Shown here: positions 7,698-14,803 of the stretch, piece after piece
Numbering within the stretch: position 1 is the stretch's first letter
How the letters are laid out: each line of letters begins with the position of its first letter
NCBI GenBank assembly: GCA_002500745.1
Contig: DLST01000018.1
Coordinates: 405,227 to 469,226 of the forward strand
Length of the DNA stretch: 64,000 bases
Direction: 5' to 3'
From: Sphingobacterium sp. UBA7855
GTDB taxonomy: Bacteria; Bacteroidota; Bacteroidia; Sphingobacteriales; Sphingobacteriaceae
Notes under the pieces: model-generated
What the model saw: only the letters and a program-made list of their open reading frames with translations
Database searches by the model: none
Told to the model about the DNA's origin: nothing
Position numbers and translations under genes: made by a program

Positions 7698-10600
7698 TTA
7701 CTCTAGACCATACCAGTTTTGATATTGACGCCTTAAGCCCTCAACGCGTGCCAATCGTTTATCCTCTTTCGCATCCGATAAAATTTTACGGTAGCGGTCT
7801 ACCGAGTCCAATCCAACCTGAATATCATTCCATTCGAAACTTAAATTTTTCTTATCCACTACGAGTTGATGCAAATATTCCATATGTTCAGCTACATAAT
7901 TTAGATTTCGATCCATCATATTATTGGCGAGCTGAGGTTGTCCAGAACGATATAGACTATCAATAATATCAGCATAGTTTACCGCATCTGACATAGCATA
8001 CACGCGCGCCGGTAATTGATCATATGCCTTTTTAGCAACTTCTCCCGCTTGTTTTATTCGGCCATTAGCCAATAACAGACGCGCTGCTTTTCCAAAAATA
8101 TCTCTTGCATACATGCTTGAAAAGCGGAATGAATCCGTATCAACATATCTAGCATTTTTTATATTCCCCCAATTATACGTGTGCATAATATTATGATATA
8201 AAGCTTCCATGTTCACTAGTCCGGCTTGCCCACTTTGCTTTTCAGTTGACTCTTCTGTAGCGGCGACCGGCATCAGTCTAGACGTGAAACCTTCATTAAC
8301 AAGATATTTATCTAAACCTAATTTAAGATCACTTGGCAACATATTTGAAAAATAGACGGGCCTGTTCCATTGGTTATTTTCAAGCACCGATAAGATTGTT
8401 AAATCAGCCCTTGTTAGGTGTTCAGTTGGTATCTCCCATTCCATCGTTGATACAATAGCTTCCTGCAAATAAGATGGAACTGCATTTTTCTTAACGACAT
8501 CCGCTCTATCGACGTCCAGTTTTACCTTTCTTGAGGGGAAATAGTTTTCCATCTCGCCGGAACTCAATTGAACTTTATATTCTGGATCATCTGAGGTCAC
8601 AAATTGTAATAACTGACCGGCATCAACAGCTTCGTCAAGTTGCCTATCCACAAAGGGAATATAATCACGGACACCTTTTTTTGTCTTTTCTGCCGGGATC
8701 GTTACGGGGAGACCTGCTGCTCGATAAGTCGGCTGCCTGGCCTGTTGCATATACCAATCACCGGTAAGATAACTTAAGACGACCACGCGCACATCGGGAC
8801 GCACACCTTCCACTTCTTGTAAGTACCACACCGGAAATGTATCATGATCGCCATAGGTAAATAGGATCGCATTTGGAGCACAGGCCTCAAGATAATTACG
8901 CGCCAAGTCTCTTGCCAGCGATTTCTCCGATCGATCATGGTCGTCCCAGTTCTGATGAACCAAAATAATGGGGCCACCCAGCAACGCAAAGGATAAACCT
9001 GTCGCCAAAGCATAGCGTGTTCGTAAAAAACGTTTGAAGAAACGAACCAATGCGATCAGCCCCAGCCCAATCCAGATTGCAAAGGCGTAGAAAGAGCCCA
9101 CATAAGCATAATCCCGTTCGCGGGGCTGCATGGGCGTTTGATTGAGGTAAACAACAATAGCTATTCCCGTAAATACAAACAGCAAGGTTACGACCAAAGT
9201 ATAAGGCTTGTTGTTTCGATACAACCATAGCGCACCAGCTATCCCCAAAAGCAGCGGAAGAAAGAAATAGGTGTTTCGGCCCGGATCATGCTTTTGAGCT
9301 GGGGAAAGTTTATCTTGGCCCCCCAGGCGCCAATTGTCCAATGTTTTGATTCCTGACAGCCAATTCCCGTCATTATACGCTCCATACCCTTGCTTATCAT
9401 TCTGTCTACCGACAAAATTCCATAAGAAATACCGGGTATACATATCGCCAAGCTGAAAATTGAAAAAGAACTTAAAATTATCGGAGAACGTTGGCTGTTG
9501 CCCTTCTTTCAAATTGAGGTAACTTCTATAATAGGCTTGATGGCTTCCGTCTTGGCTATAGATACGCGGGAAAAAGGTTTCCTTATCAAATTGATATTTG
9601 TCTACCTGTGTGAAGGGAACATACGCCGATAGATCTTTCCGATAGCCTGTCTTACTCTTTACACCCACCACTTGCGAATCATAATACGGACCTTTGAGCA
9701 ATGGTTCCAGGATATATTGTTCCCTGCTCAAATAGCCCAAAAAAGAAAATACATTATCCGGCGCATTATTATTCAAGGATGGGTTTGCTTTTCCCCGGAT
9801 CATGACCATGGTGTAGGAACTGTATCCAAATAAAACAAAACAAAAAACTAACAGAGCGGTGTTGAGCGTGTATTTGTGCTTTGTATGTGAATAATACAAA
9901 CCGTAAACTATCGAGCCTAATAGTAATGCACATGAGAAGAAAATGCCGGAACCAAATCCCATTCCAAGTGAATTTACAAATACAAGGTCAACTTTAGCTG
10001 CCAGGCCAACCAACCATTGTATAATACCCCACAAAACGGTCCCCAGGATCAGTACACCTACGACAAAAGCTTTTAAGGTACCTTTTGCACTCACCTGAGT
10101 TGCTTTTCTGAAATAGACAACCATCGCTATCGCTGGGATAGCAAGAAGATTCAATAAATGAACGCCAATAGAAAGCCCCATAACAAAACCGATAAATACC
10201 AGCCAACGGTCACTACCTTCTTCATCAGCACGAGCTTCCCATTTTAATATTCCCCAAAACACAACTGCTGTACACAAGGACGACATCGCATAAACTTCGG
10301 ATTCTACAGCCGAATACCAAAATGAATCGCTAAAACTAAATGCCATTGCACCAACAGTTCCTGCGCCGAAGATATGCAAGCTGTTGGATAAGGGTGCGTA
10401 TTTGTCTTCGCGGAGTATCTTCTTGGCAATTGCTGTAATGGTCCAAAATAAAAATGTAACCGTAAGCCCGCTGCAAATTGCCGATCCGATATTCATCCAA
10501 TAGGCGATCTTACCGGCATTACCCAAAGCCAGGTTGGAAAATATATTCTGAATCAGAAGAAATAATGGTGCCCCAGGTTGGTGTGCGACTTCCAGCTTGT

Positions 10601-10727
10601 AAGCACAGGCAATGAATTCACCACAATCCCACCAGCTTACCGTCTTTTCCACGGTAGCAATATATACACATGTGGCAATGAGTCCACAAGCAAAACCCAG
10701 TAGAGAATTTATTCTGTTGTACGTCAT
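7698..10727 (-). CDS. DUF2723 polytopic membrane protein (protein O-mannosyltransferase-like), TPR-like tail
   Basis: A 1009-residue protein. The N-terminal signature SWWDCGEFIACAYKLEVAHQPGAPLF and about 12 hydrophobic segments in the first 570 residues identify the DUF2723 family, which has a GT-C glycosyltransferase-like fold related to protein O-mannosyltransferases. The acidic DCGEF pair sits in the first periplasmic loop where GT-C enzymes place catalytic acids. After the membrane part comes a soluble region (about 600-1009) with short alpha-helical repeats near the end. Bacteroidota carry several paralogs, proposed to work in envelope or protein glycosylation; the substrate is unknown. 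I chose ATG 10727 (MTYNRINSLLGFACG) because family members start this way; ATG 10766 is an in-frame alternative. It is a single-gene unit convergent with the OmpW gene. Confidence 0.88.
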   Translation of the reverse strand: MTYNRINSLLGFACGLIATCVYIATVEKTVSWWDCGEFIACAYKLEVAHQPGAPLFLLIQNIFSNLALGNAGKIAYWMNIGSAICSGLTVTFLFWTITAIAKKILREDKYAPLSNSLHIFGAGTVGAMAFSFSDSFWYSAVESEVYAMSSLCTAVVFWGILKWEARADEEGSDRWLVFIGFVMGLSIGVHLLNLLAIPAIAMVVYFRKATQVSAKGTLKAFVVGVLILGTVLWGIIQWLVGLAAKVDLVFVNSLGMGFGSGIFFSCALLLGSIVYGLYYSHTKHKYTLNTALLVFCFVLFGYSSYTMVMIRGKANPSLNNNAPDNVFSFLGYLSREQYILEPLLKGPYYDSQVVGVKSKTGYRKDLSAYVPFTQVDKYQFDKETFFPRIYSQDGSHQAYYRSYLNLKEGQQPTFSDNFKFFFNFQLGDMYTRYFLWNFVGRQNDKQGYGAYNDGNWLSGIKTLDNWRLGGQDKLSPAQKHDPGRNTYFFLPLLLGIAGALWLYRNNKPYTLVVTLLFVFTGIAIVVYLNQTPMQPRERDYAYVGSFYAFAIWIGLGLIALVRFFKRFLRTRYALATGLSFALLGGPIILVHQNWDDHDRSEKSLARDLARNYLEACAPNAILFTYGDHDTFPVWYLQEVEGVRPDVRVVVLSYLTGDWYMQQARQPTYRAAGLPVTIPAEKTKKGVRDYIPFVDRQLDEAVDAGQLLQFVTSDDPEYKVQLSSGEMENYFPSRKVKLDVDRADVVKKNAVPSYLQEAIVSTMEWEIPTEHLTRADLTILSVLENNQWNRPVYFSNMLPSDLKLGLDKYLVNEGFTSRLMPVAATEESTEKQSGQAGLVNMEALYHNIMHTYNWGNIKNARYVDTDSFRFSSMYARDIFGKAARLLLANGRIKQAGEVAKKAYDQLPARVYAMSDAVNYADIIDSLYRSGQPQLANNMMDRNLNYVAEHMEYLHQLVVDKKNLSFEWNDIQVGLDSVDRYRKILSDAKEDKRLARVEGLRRQYQNWYGLE

Positions 10728-10780
10728 AAGGTCAATTGGTTTTTTATTAAATCCTTTAGAGCACATTAAGGTAAAAAGTT

Positions 10781-10796
10781 ATCCTGATTTCAGGAT
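10781..10796. promoter_or_regulatory. Perfect palindrome upstream of the DUF2723 gene
   Basis: ATCCTGA (10781-10787) and TCAGGAT (10790-10796) are separated by two bases. On the minus strand it lies directly upstream of a -7-like TAACTTTT (10781-10774), so it could be an operator. No regulator is indicated. Confidence 0.35.
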
Positions 10797-10924
10797 GTTA
10801 ATTAACACTATTTAACACAAGTACTTGACAATAAACACACTGTCGCTTCCACTCAATTAAAAGAATAAGTCATAAACACGACGACTGGGCTATAAGGTCA
10901 ATTATAGAATATCTTAAAAATGAA

Positions 10925-10948
10925 AAAGGGAGCTTATCAGCTCCCTTT
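10925..10948 (-). terminator. Terminator after metF
   Basis: AAAGGGAGCT (10925-10934) and AGCTCCCTTT (10939-10948) form a perfect 10-bp stem with a 4-nt loop. On the minus strand it is followed by a T-rich run, 20 nt after the metF stop. Confidence 0.8.
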
Positions 10949-10966
10949 ACCTGGTATTTTTATCAG

Positions 10967-11923
10967 TTAGGCTAGTTTTTGTACAATTTTCTTTGTTGGA
11001 CCCGGATTACTCATCGTATAAAAATGTAAAACCGGAGCGCCAAACTTGATCAGCTCCTGACATTGTTGTACCAACCACTCTTCTCCGACTTGTCTGACGT
11101 CGGCATTCGTTTTACAGGCCGAAACAGCATCGCTCAGTTCTTCTGGAATATCCAGATGAAATATTCTTGGTAAGGTCACGAGTTGCTTTTTGGTTGTCAG
11201 TGGCTTTAATCCTGGAATAATAGGCACATGGATTCCATTATCTCTACATTTAGTAACAAATTCCTTATATTTTTCGACATTAAAAAACATTTGAGTTACA
11301 ATAAATTCCGCCCCCATATCGACTTTTTGTTTCAGATATTTAAAGTCAGTATTAAAATTTGGCGATTCAAAGTGTTTTTCGGGGTAACCTGCAACACCGA
11401 TGCAAAAATCAGTCTTTTCTGATGTGACAATATCCTCATGCAGATACTTTCCTTTATTCATATCAGTCACCTGTTCCAATAGGTCTGTTGCAAAAGCATG
11501 TCCACCATCCGTTGGAATAAAATCAGCATCGCCCTTACGTGCATCTCCGCGCAATACCAAGACATTATCTATGCCCAGGAAGTTCAAATCGATCAGTGCA
11601 TTTTCAGTTTCCTCCTTAGTAAAACCACCACATATCAAATGGGGTACTGCATCAACTTTATATTTATTCATGATTGCTGCACATATCGCCACTGTCCCAG
11701 GACGTTTGCGATAGGAAACGCGTTCCAGTAATCCACTTGCATGCTCTTTATAGATATAATCTTCCCGGTGGTAAGTTACGTCGATAAAAGGAGGTTTAAA
11801 CTCCATCAGTTCATCCATGGTTTTAAAAATACTTTGGATGCCCTGTCCTTTCGCCGGTGGCAATAGCTCAAAAGAAAACAATGTTTTTCCTTTGGCATTC
11901 TGGATATGATCGATAATCTTCAT
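10967..11923 (-). CDS. metF: 5,10-methylenetetrahydrofolate reductase
   Basis: Reduces methylenetetrahydrofolate to 5-methyltetrahydrofolate with FAD, feeding methyl groups to methionine synthesis. The 318-residue product has the MetF TIM-barrel features: FSFELLPPAKGQG near the N-terminus, the PHLICGGFTKEE segment, LVLRGDARKGD, GVAGYPEKH, and GAEFIVTQMFFN. Length matches the bacterial enzyme (about 296-320). A SAM-I riboswitch lies in its 5' leader, which independently supports a role in methionine/SAM metabolism and predicts that expression falls when SAM is plentiful. It is transcribed alone and ends in a clear terminator. ATG 11923 matches the family N-terminus. Confidence 0.97.
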   Translation of the reverse strand: MKIIDHIQNAKGKTLFSFELLPPAKGQGIQSIFKTMDELMEFKPPFIDVTYHREDYIYKEHASGLLERVSYRKRPGTVAICAAIMNKYKVDAVPHLICGGFTKEETENALIDLNFLGIDNVLVLRGDARKGDADFIPTDGGHAFATDLLEQVTDMNKGKYLHEDIVTSEKTDFCIGVAGYPEKHFESPNFNTDFKYLKQKVDMGAEFIVTQMFFNVEKYKEFVTKCRDNGIHVPIIPGLKPLTTKKQLVTLPRIFHLDIPEELSDAVSACKTNADVRQVGEEWLVQQCQELIKFGAPVLHFYTMSNPGPTKKIVQKLA

Positions 11924-11997
11924 TAAAAAAACTGTTTTTTAGTTTGGTTGGCTTATATCGAAACGCACACGTCGAGGAATCGTTGATCTTCATGTAA

Positions 11998-12097
11998 CTT
12001 ATCTTTCCCACATGGAGTAGGGTAGAATTTAGCACCTTGAACAATACAGGTTGCTAAGGCTTCAACGGGTCTATTCCCTCGGCCTTTCTCTATAAGC
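11998..12097 (-). ncRNA. SAM-I (S-box) riboswitch in the metF leader
   Basis: On the minus strand the aptamer core is GAGGGA, then ACCC, TTGAAGCC and TTAGCAACC, matching the SAM-I consensus order. P1 is CTTAT (12096-12092) with ATAAG (12002-11998), and the late GGTGCTAAATTCTACC segment is the P3/J3-4 part of the fold. The aptamer ends 74 nt before the metF ATG. No clear intrinsic terminator with a long U-run follows it, so control may be translational or by an unusual platform. Bases 12097-12091 (GCTTATA) are fully complementary to 11957-11951 (TATAAGC), a possible alternative pairing. Confidence 0.93.
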
Positions 12098-12128
12098 ATT
12101 GCTAATATCGTTTTAAAAAATCAAAAGA

Positions 12129-12136
12129 CAAAAATA
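12129..12136 (-). promoter_or_regulatory. Possible -7 box for the metF riboswitch transcript
   Basis: TATTTTTG on the minus strand (12136-12129) matches TAnnTTTG and would start the RNA about 25 nt before the riboswitch. No -33 TTG lies at the ideal distance. Confidence 0.35.
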
Positions 12137-12315
12137 TTTTTTCGAAAAGGCTTAAAAGGCAGCGAAAAGACCGCAATAAATACGGCTTCAGGTTTATTTC
12201 CAGGTAATAACAGGAATTTACGCTCCACCAAAACTTAAAGACCTAAAAAACAGATAAAATTAACGATCGAGGATCATTGACAGCCAAGAGATTGACTACG
12301 CCACAACAGGATCGG
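12137..12315. other. Spacer between metF leader and the lipoprotein gene
   Basis: This part of the 390-bp gap (11924-12315) upstream of metF holds AT-rich sequence only. I see no gene, repeat or clear terminator for the upstream lipoprotein gene. Confidence 0.35.
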
Positions 12316-13173
12316 CTAATGATGCGTTGCTAGGGAATTCCGTAGATTTTTGAGATAAAACGTGATTAATAGAAGTCCTGTTACATGGTATTCCTCTTTC
12401 GATCCATATTTAAAGCCATCAAATAAATAGCGATAAGCGATCAATGCATTTTGTTCATTGTAAAACAACGCTTTCCACGACTCGGGCACATCTTTCCACG
12501 CCTTCAGCACAATACCGTTCTCCGCATAAATAATTGGCGATTCAACACCATCCATTCGATAATCGTGATGTGTACCAGAACTCGATATATGTTGAAAGTA
12601 AGCGATGGAATAATCAACAAAATTCAATGCCCTTGCCTTGATCTCTTTTTCACTTTCTGTTCTTACGGGAGCATTCCGCCACAAGTTCACTTGACTGTCA
12701 AATTTGCTTGGCGTCTCGCGTATAGGGGTTTTATCTAAAGCAAAATTGAGATAAAGTCTTTCGGTAGTAGGCACACGCTCGGAGTTAAACTGTGAAAAAT
12801 CACCTCTCAGCTGAATAAAATCTTGTTTTACCTTAACAATATCCAATGCGATGCTACCTTTTTTCTCGTCCGTCAACTCTAATCGGTCGCCGTTGAATCT
12901 ATACTTCCCGAAGAGTAATATGTCATCGATGGCTAGGACAAATTGGTCTTTATCATGGAGGGAGAGAAAAGATCGGTATAGCATTGGGTCATTACCATAG
13001 ACATCTGCCTCCACATTTTTGGAAGATTCGCTTTTTAATTTTTTATACTCCTCATTCGAATAACCAAATATCATTTGGTAATTGCCTTCAGGAAACGCCT
13101 TTTTCTTGCTAAAGAAAGTACAGGAAGATAACGAAAATGCGAATAGCAGCAGTAATAACGGTTTCAATATCAA
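12316..13173 (-). CDS. Hypothetical lipoprotein with a TTG start
   Basis: The product begins MILKPLLLLLFAFSLSSC, a type II signal peptide with a lipobox (LSSC, Cys18), so it is an outer- or inner-membrane lipoprotein. There is no ATG in position: the frame starts at TTG 13173, or at TTG 13167, which gives the more usual MKPLLLLLF. The remaining 265 residues contain beta-rich sequence (EGNYQMIFGYSN, DRLELTDEKKGSIALDIVKVKQDFIQLRGDFSQF) and a C-terminal alpha-helical region. I do not recognise the domain. It stands 100 bp upstream of the rimM stop side and is co-directional with rimM and rpsP, but belongs to no clear pathway with them. Confidence 0.7.
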   Translation of the reverse strand: MILKPLLLLLFAFSLSSCTFFSKKKAFPEGNYQMIFGYSNEEYKKLKSESSKNVEADVYGNDPMLYRSFLSLHDKDQFVLAIDDILLFGKYRFNGDRLELTDEKKGSIALDIVKVKQDFIQLRGDFSQFNSERVPTTERLYLNFALDKTPIRETPSKFDSQVNLWRNAPVRTESEKEIKARALNFVDYSIAYFQHISSSGTHHDYRMDGVESPIIYAENGIVLKAWKDVPESWKALFYNEQNALIAYRYLFDGFKYGSKEEYHVTGLLLITFYLKNLRNSLATHH

Positions 13174-13272
13174 TGAATAATTATGGCCAACAATAATACA
13201 CGGACCAAGATAAGAAATTACTGCAATAGTTATAGTATACCGCTATTCATTTGAATTAAGCTCGGGGATAGC

Positions 13273-13797
13273 TTATTCTTTATAGAGATCCACCAAGCCC
13301 TCTGGCAATTCAACTTCAATAATCTCCTCTTCGCCATCGATACCGAAGATCAAATCGTCCGAAAGCGGGAACATCAGCTCCTTGCCATCCATATCTACGG
13401 TAGCAACAAATTGTTGTGGAAATTCCTGAACATCTGTTATTCTCCCCAGTTCACCATGGTTTTCATCAATTACTAAAAAGCCGATTAAATCCGTATATCT
13501 AAAATCATCTGGATCACGCTCCGGCATTTTATCATTGGAAAGATATAGCTTTTTACGCACAAGTATTTGAGCCTTATCAATATGATCCACATCCTCGAAT
13601 GTCACATAAGCGGTGCTGTTCTTTTGAAATTTGATGACGTCAACAAAATAAGGAACAAGCTTTTTGTTCACTTCCACGAAGACGACGTCCATATCTAAAC
13701 TCTCGTATTCTTCGAACTCAAAAAATAGCTGTACTTCCCCTTTAAGCCCTCTTGTTTTGCTGATATAACCGATGTAAAAGCTTTGATCAATAGTCAT
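13273..13797 (-). CDS. rimM: Ribosome maturation factor RimM
   Basis: Needed for late processing of the 16S rRNA 3' domain in the 30S head, where it contacts S19. The 174-residue product has the N-terminal RimM barrel (YIGYISKTRGLKGEVQLFF, residues 7-25) and the C-terminal PRC barrel (GFLVIDENHGELGRITDVQEFPQQ..., about 106-170). It lies downstream of rpsP in the same direction, the classic rpsP-rimM order of many bacteria, but trmD and rplS are not next to it here. A good terminator-like stem separates rpsP from rimM, so rimM may receive only read-through transcription or its own start. Confidence 0.93.
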   Translation of the reverse strand: MTIDQSFYIGYISKTRGLKGEVQLFFEFEEYESLDMDVVFVEVNKKLVPYFVDVIKFQKNSTAYVTFEDVDHIDKAQILVRKKLYLSNDKMPERDPDDFRYTDLIGFLVIDENHGELGRITDVQEFPQQFVATVDMDGKELMFPLSDDLIFGIDGEEEIIEVELPEGLVDLYKE

Positions 13798-13867
13798 ATT
13801 TTCGTATTTGGCAATTAGATGTAAGACATGATAATGGCAAACTATTAGCCTAATGGCTGTTTCAAAA

Positions 13868-13895
13868 AAAGCCGGCTCAAGGTTGAGTCGGCTTT
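13868..13895 (-). terminator. Terminator after rpsP
   Basis: AAAGCCGGCTCAA (13868-13880) pairs with TTGAGTCGGCTTT (13883-13895), with one G-U pair. On the minus strand a run of seven T follows. It lies between rpsP and rimM. Confidence 0.75.
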
Positions 13896-13916
13896 CTCGA
13901 ATACTTTATGAAAGAA

Positions 13917-14438
13917 TTAACCTTCAGTTTCTTCTGATGCAGGAGCTTCAGTCTCTTCAGCAGGAGTTTCTTCCGCTACAGGAGCATTTTTAGCAGCTAC
14001 AGCAGCAGCCTTTTCTTCTTTTTTCTTAGCTTCAGCAGCTAAAGCAGCATTTCTAGCATCAGCTTTAGTTTGTGCTAAACCATCTTTTTTACCAGAGATT
14101 CTTGCATCATTAGCTTCAGTCCAAGCTGCAAATTTAGCTTCAGCAGCAGCTTCATCAAAAGCACCTTTTTTCACACCACCTTGCAAGTGTTTTTTGTAAA
14201 GAACACCTTTGTAAGAAAGGATAGCGCGAGCTGTGTCAGTCGGTTGAGCACCTTTATTCATCCAATCCAAAGCTTTTTCAAAATCCAAAACAATCGTTGC
14301 TGGATTAGTGTTTGGGTTGTAAGAACCAATACGTTCGATGAATTTACCGTCACGTGGAGCGCGAGAATCCGCTACGACTACGTGGTAAAAAGGACGTCCT
14401 TTTTTACCGTGTCTTTGCAATCTGATTTTAGTTGCCAT
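13917..14438 (-). CDS. rpsP: 30S ribosomal protein S16 with long C-terminal extension
   Basis: The first 85 residues are a standard S16: [42 protein letters not shown], then [24 protein letters not shown]16 binds 16S rRNA in the body of the small subunit and is essential for its assembly. The total is 173 aa, about twice the E. coli protein. The extra 80 residues are rich in Ala, Lys and Glu ([36 protein letters not shown]), likely helical then disordered. Such tails are known in Bacteroidota S16. A -7 box lies about 60 bp upstream and a terminator follows the stop codon. Confidence 0.95.
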   Translation of the reverse strand: MATKIRLQRHGKKGRPFYHVVVADSRAPRDGKFIERIGSYNPNTNPATIVLDFEKALDWMNKGAQPTDTARAILSYKGVLYKKHLQGGVKKGAFDEAAAEAKFAAWTEANDARISGKKDGLAQTKADARNAALAAEAKKKEEKAAAVAAKNAPVAEETPAEETEAPASEETEG

Positions 14439-14495
14439 TTTTTAATTTATTTTATGTATTCAACATATCCCCCGAGCTTCATACTAGAGGGGATG

Positions 14496-14503
14496 CAAAG
14501 ATA
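14496..14503 (-). promoter_or_regulatory. -7 box of rpsP
   Basis: TATCTTTG on the minus strand (14503-14496) matches TAnnTTTG, with a degenerate TTT about 19 bp upstream. The predicted leader of rpsP is about 50 nt. Confidence 0.5.
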
Positions 14504-14768
14504 GTTATTTTTTTCTATTCATAAACATGATTTTATAAAATTCATTGAAAATGACACCCTTAACATCTTTAATCCCCTATTTTAAAACAGATGTCATTAC
14601 ACTAGCTCTGCCGTCAACACCAACGTAATTTGTACAGCTGTTAGCTTCGTCCAAAGGCAACACCTAATCAGATTACGACACCATGTATATATCATAAACA
14701 ATAATTTGGGTAATAAATTAGAATCAAATTACGTCTGTCTTTCTCAATTAAAATAATCTTCGCCATTT
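14504..14768. other. Divergent spacer between rpsP and the AddA-like gene
   Basis: Within the 365-bp gap between 14439 and 14803, apart from the two promoters, I see only AT-rich sequence without genes or repeats. Confidence 0.4.
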
Positions 14769-14799
14769 TTGCCAATTCACTTTTTACTTTCTACCTTCA
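14769..14799 (+). promoter_or_regulatory. Promoter of the AddA-like gene, apparently leaderless
   Basis: TTG (14769-14771), a 20-bp spacer and TACCTTCA (14792-14799, partial match to TAnnTTTG) end four bases before ATG 14804. The spacing equals that at glnS, gltX and the AraC gene. Confidence 0.55.
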
Positions 14800-14803
14800 T
14801 TCT

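Noticed and set aside
7676..9013. Several open frames antisense to the DUF2723 gene
   Set aside because: They lie opposite a clear conserved gene, lack family motifs and have no promoter; they are shadows.
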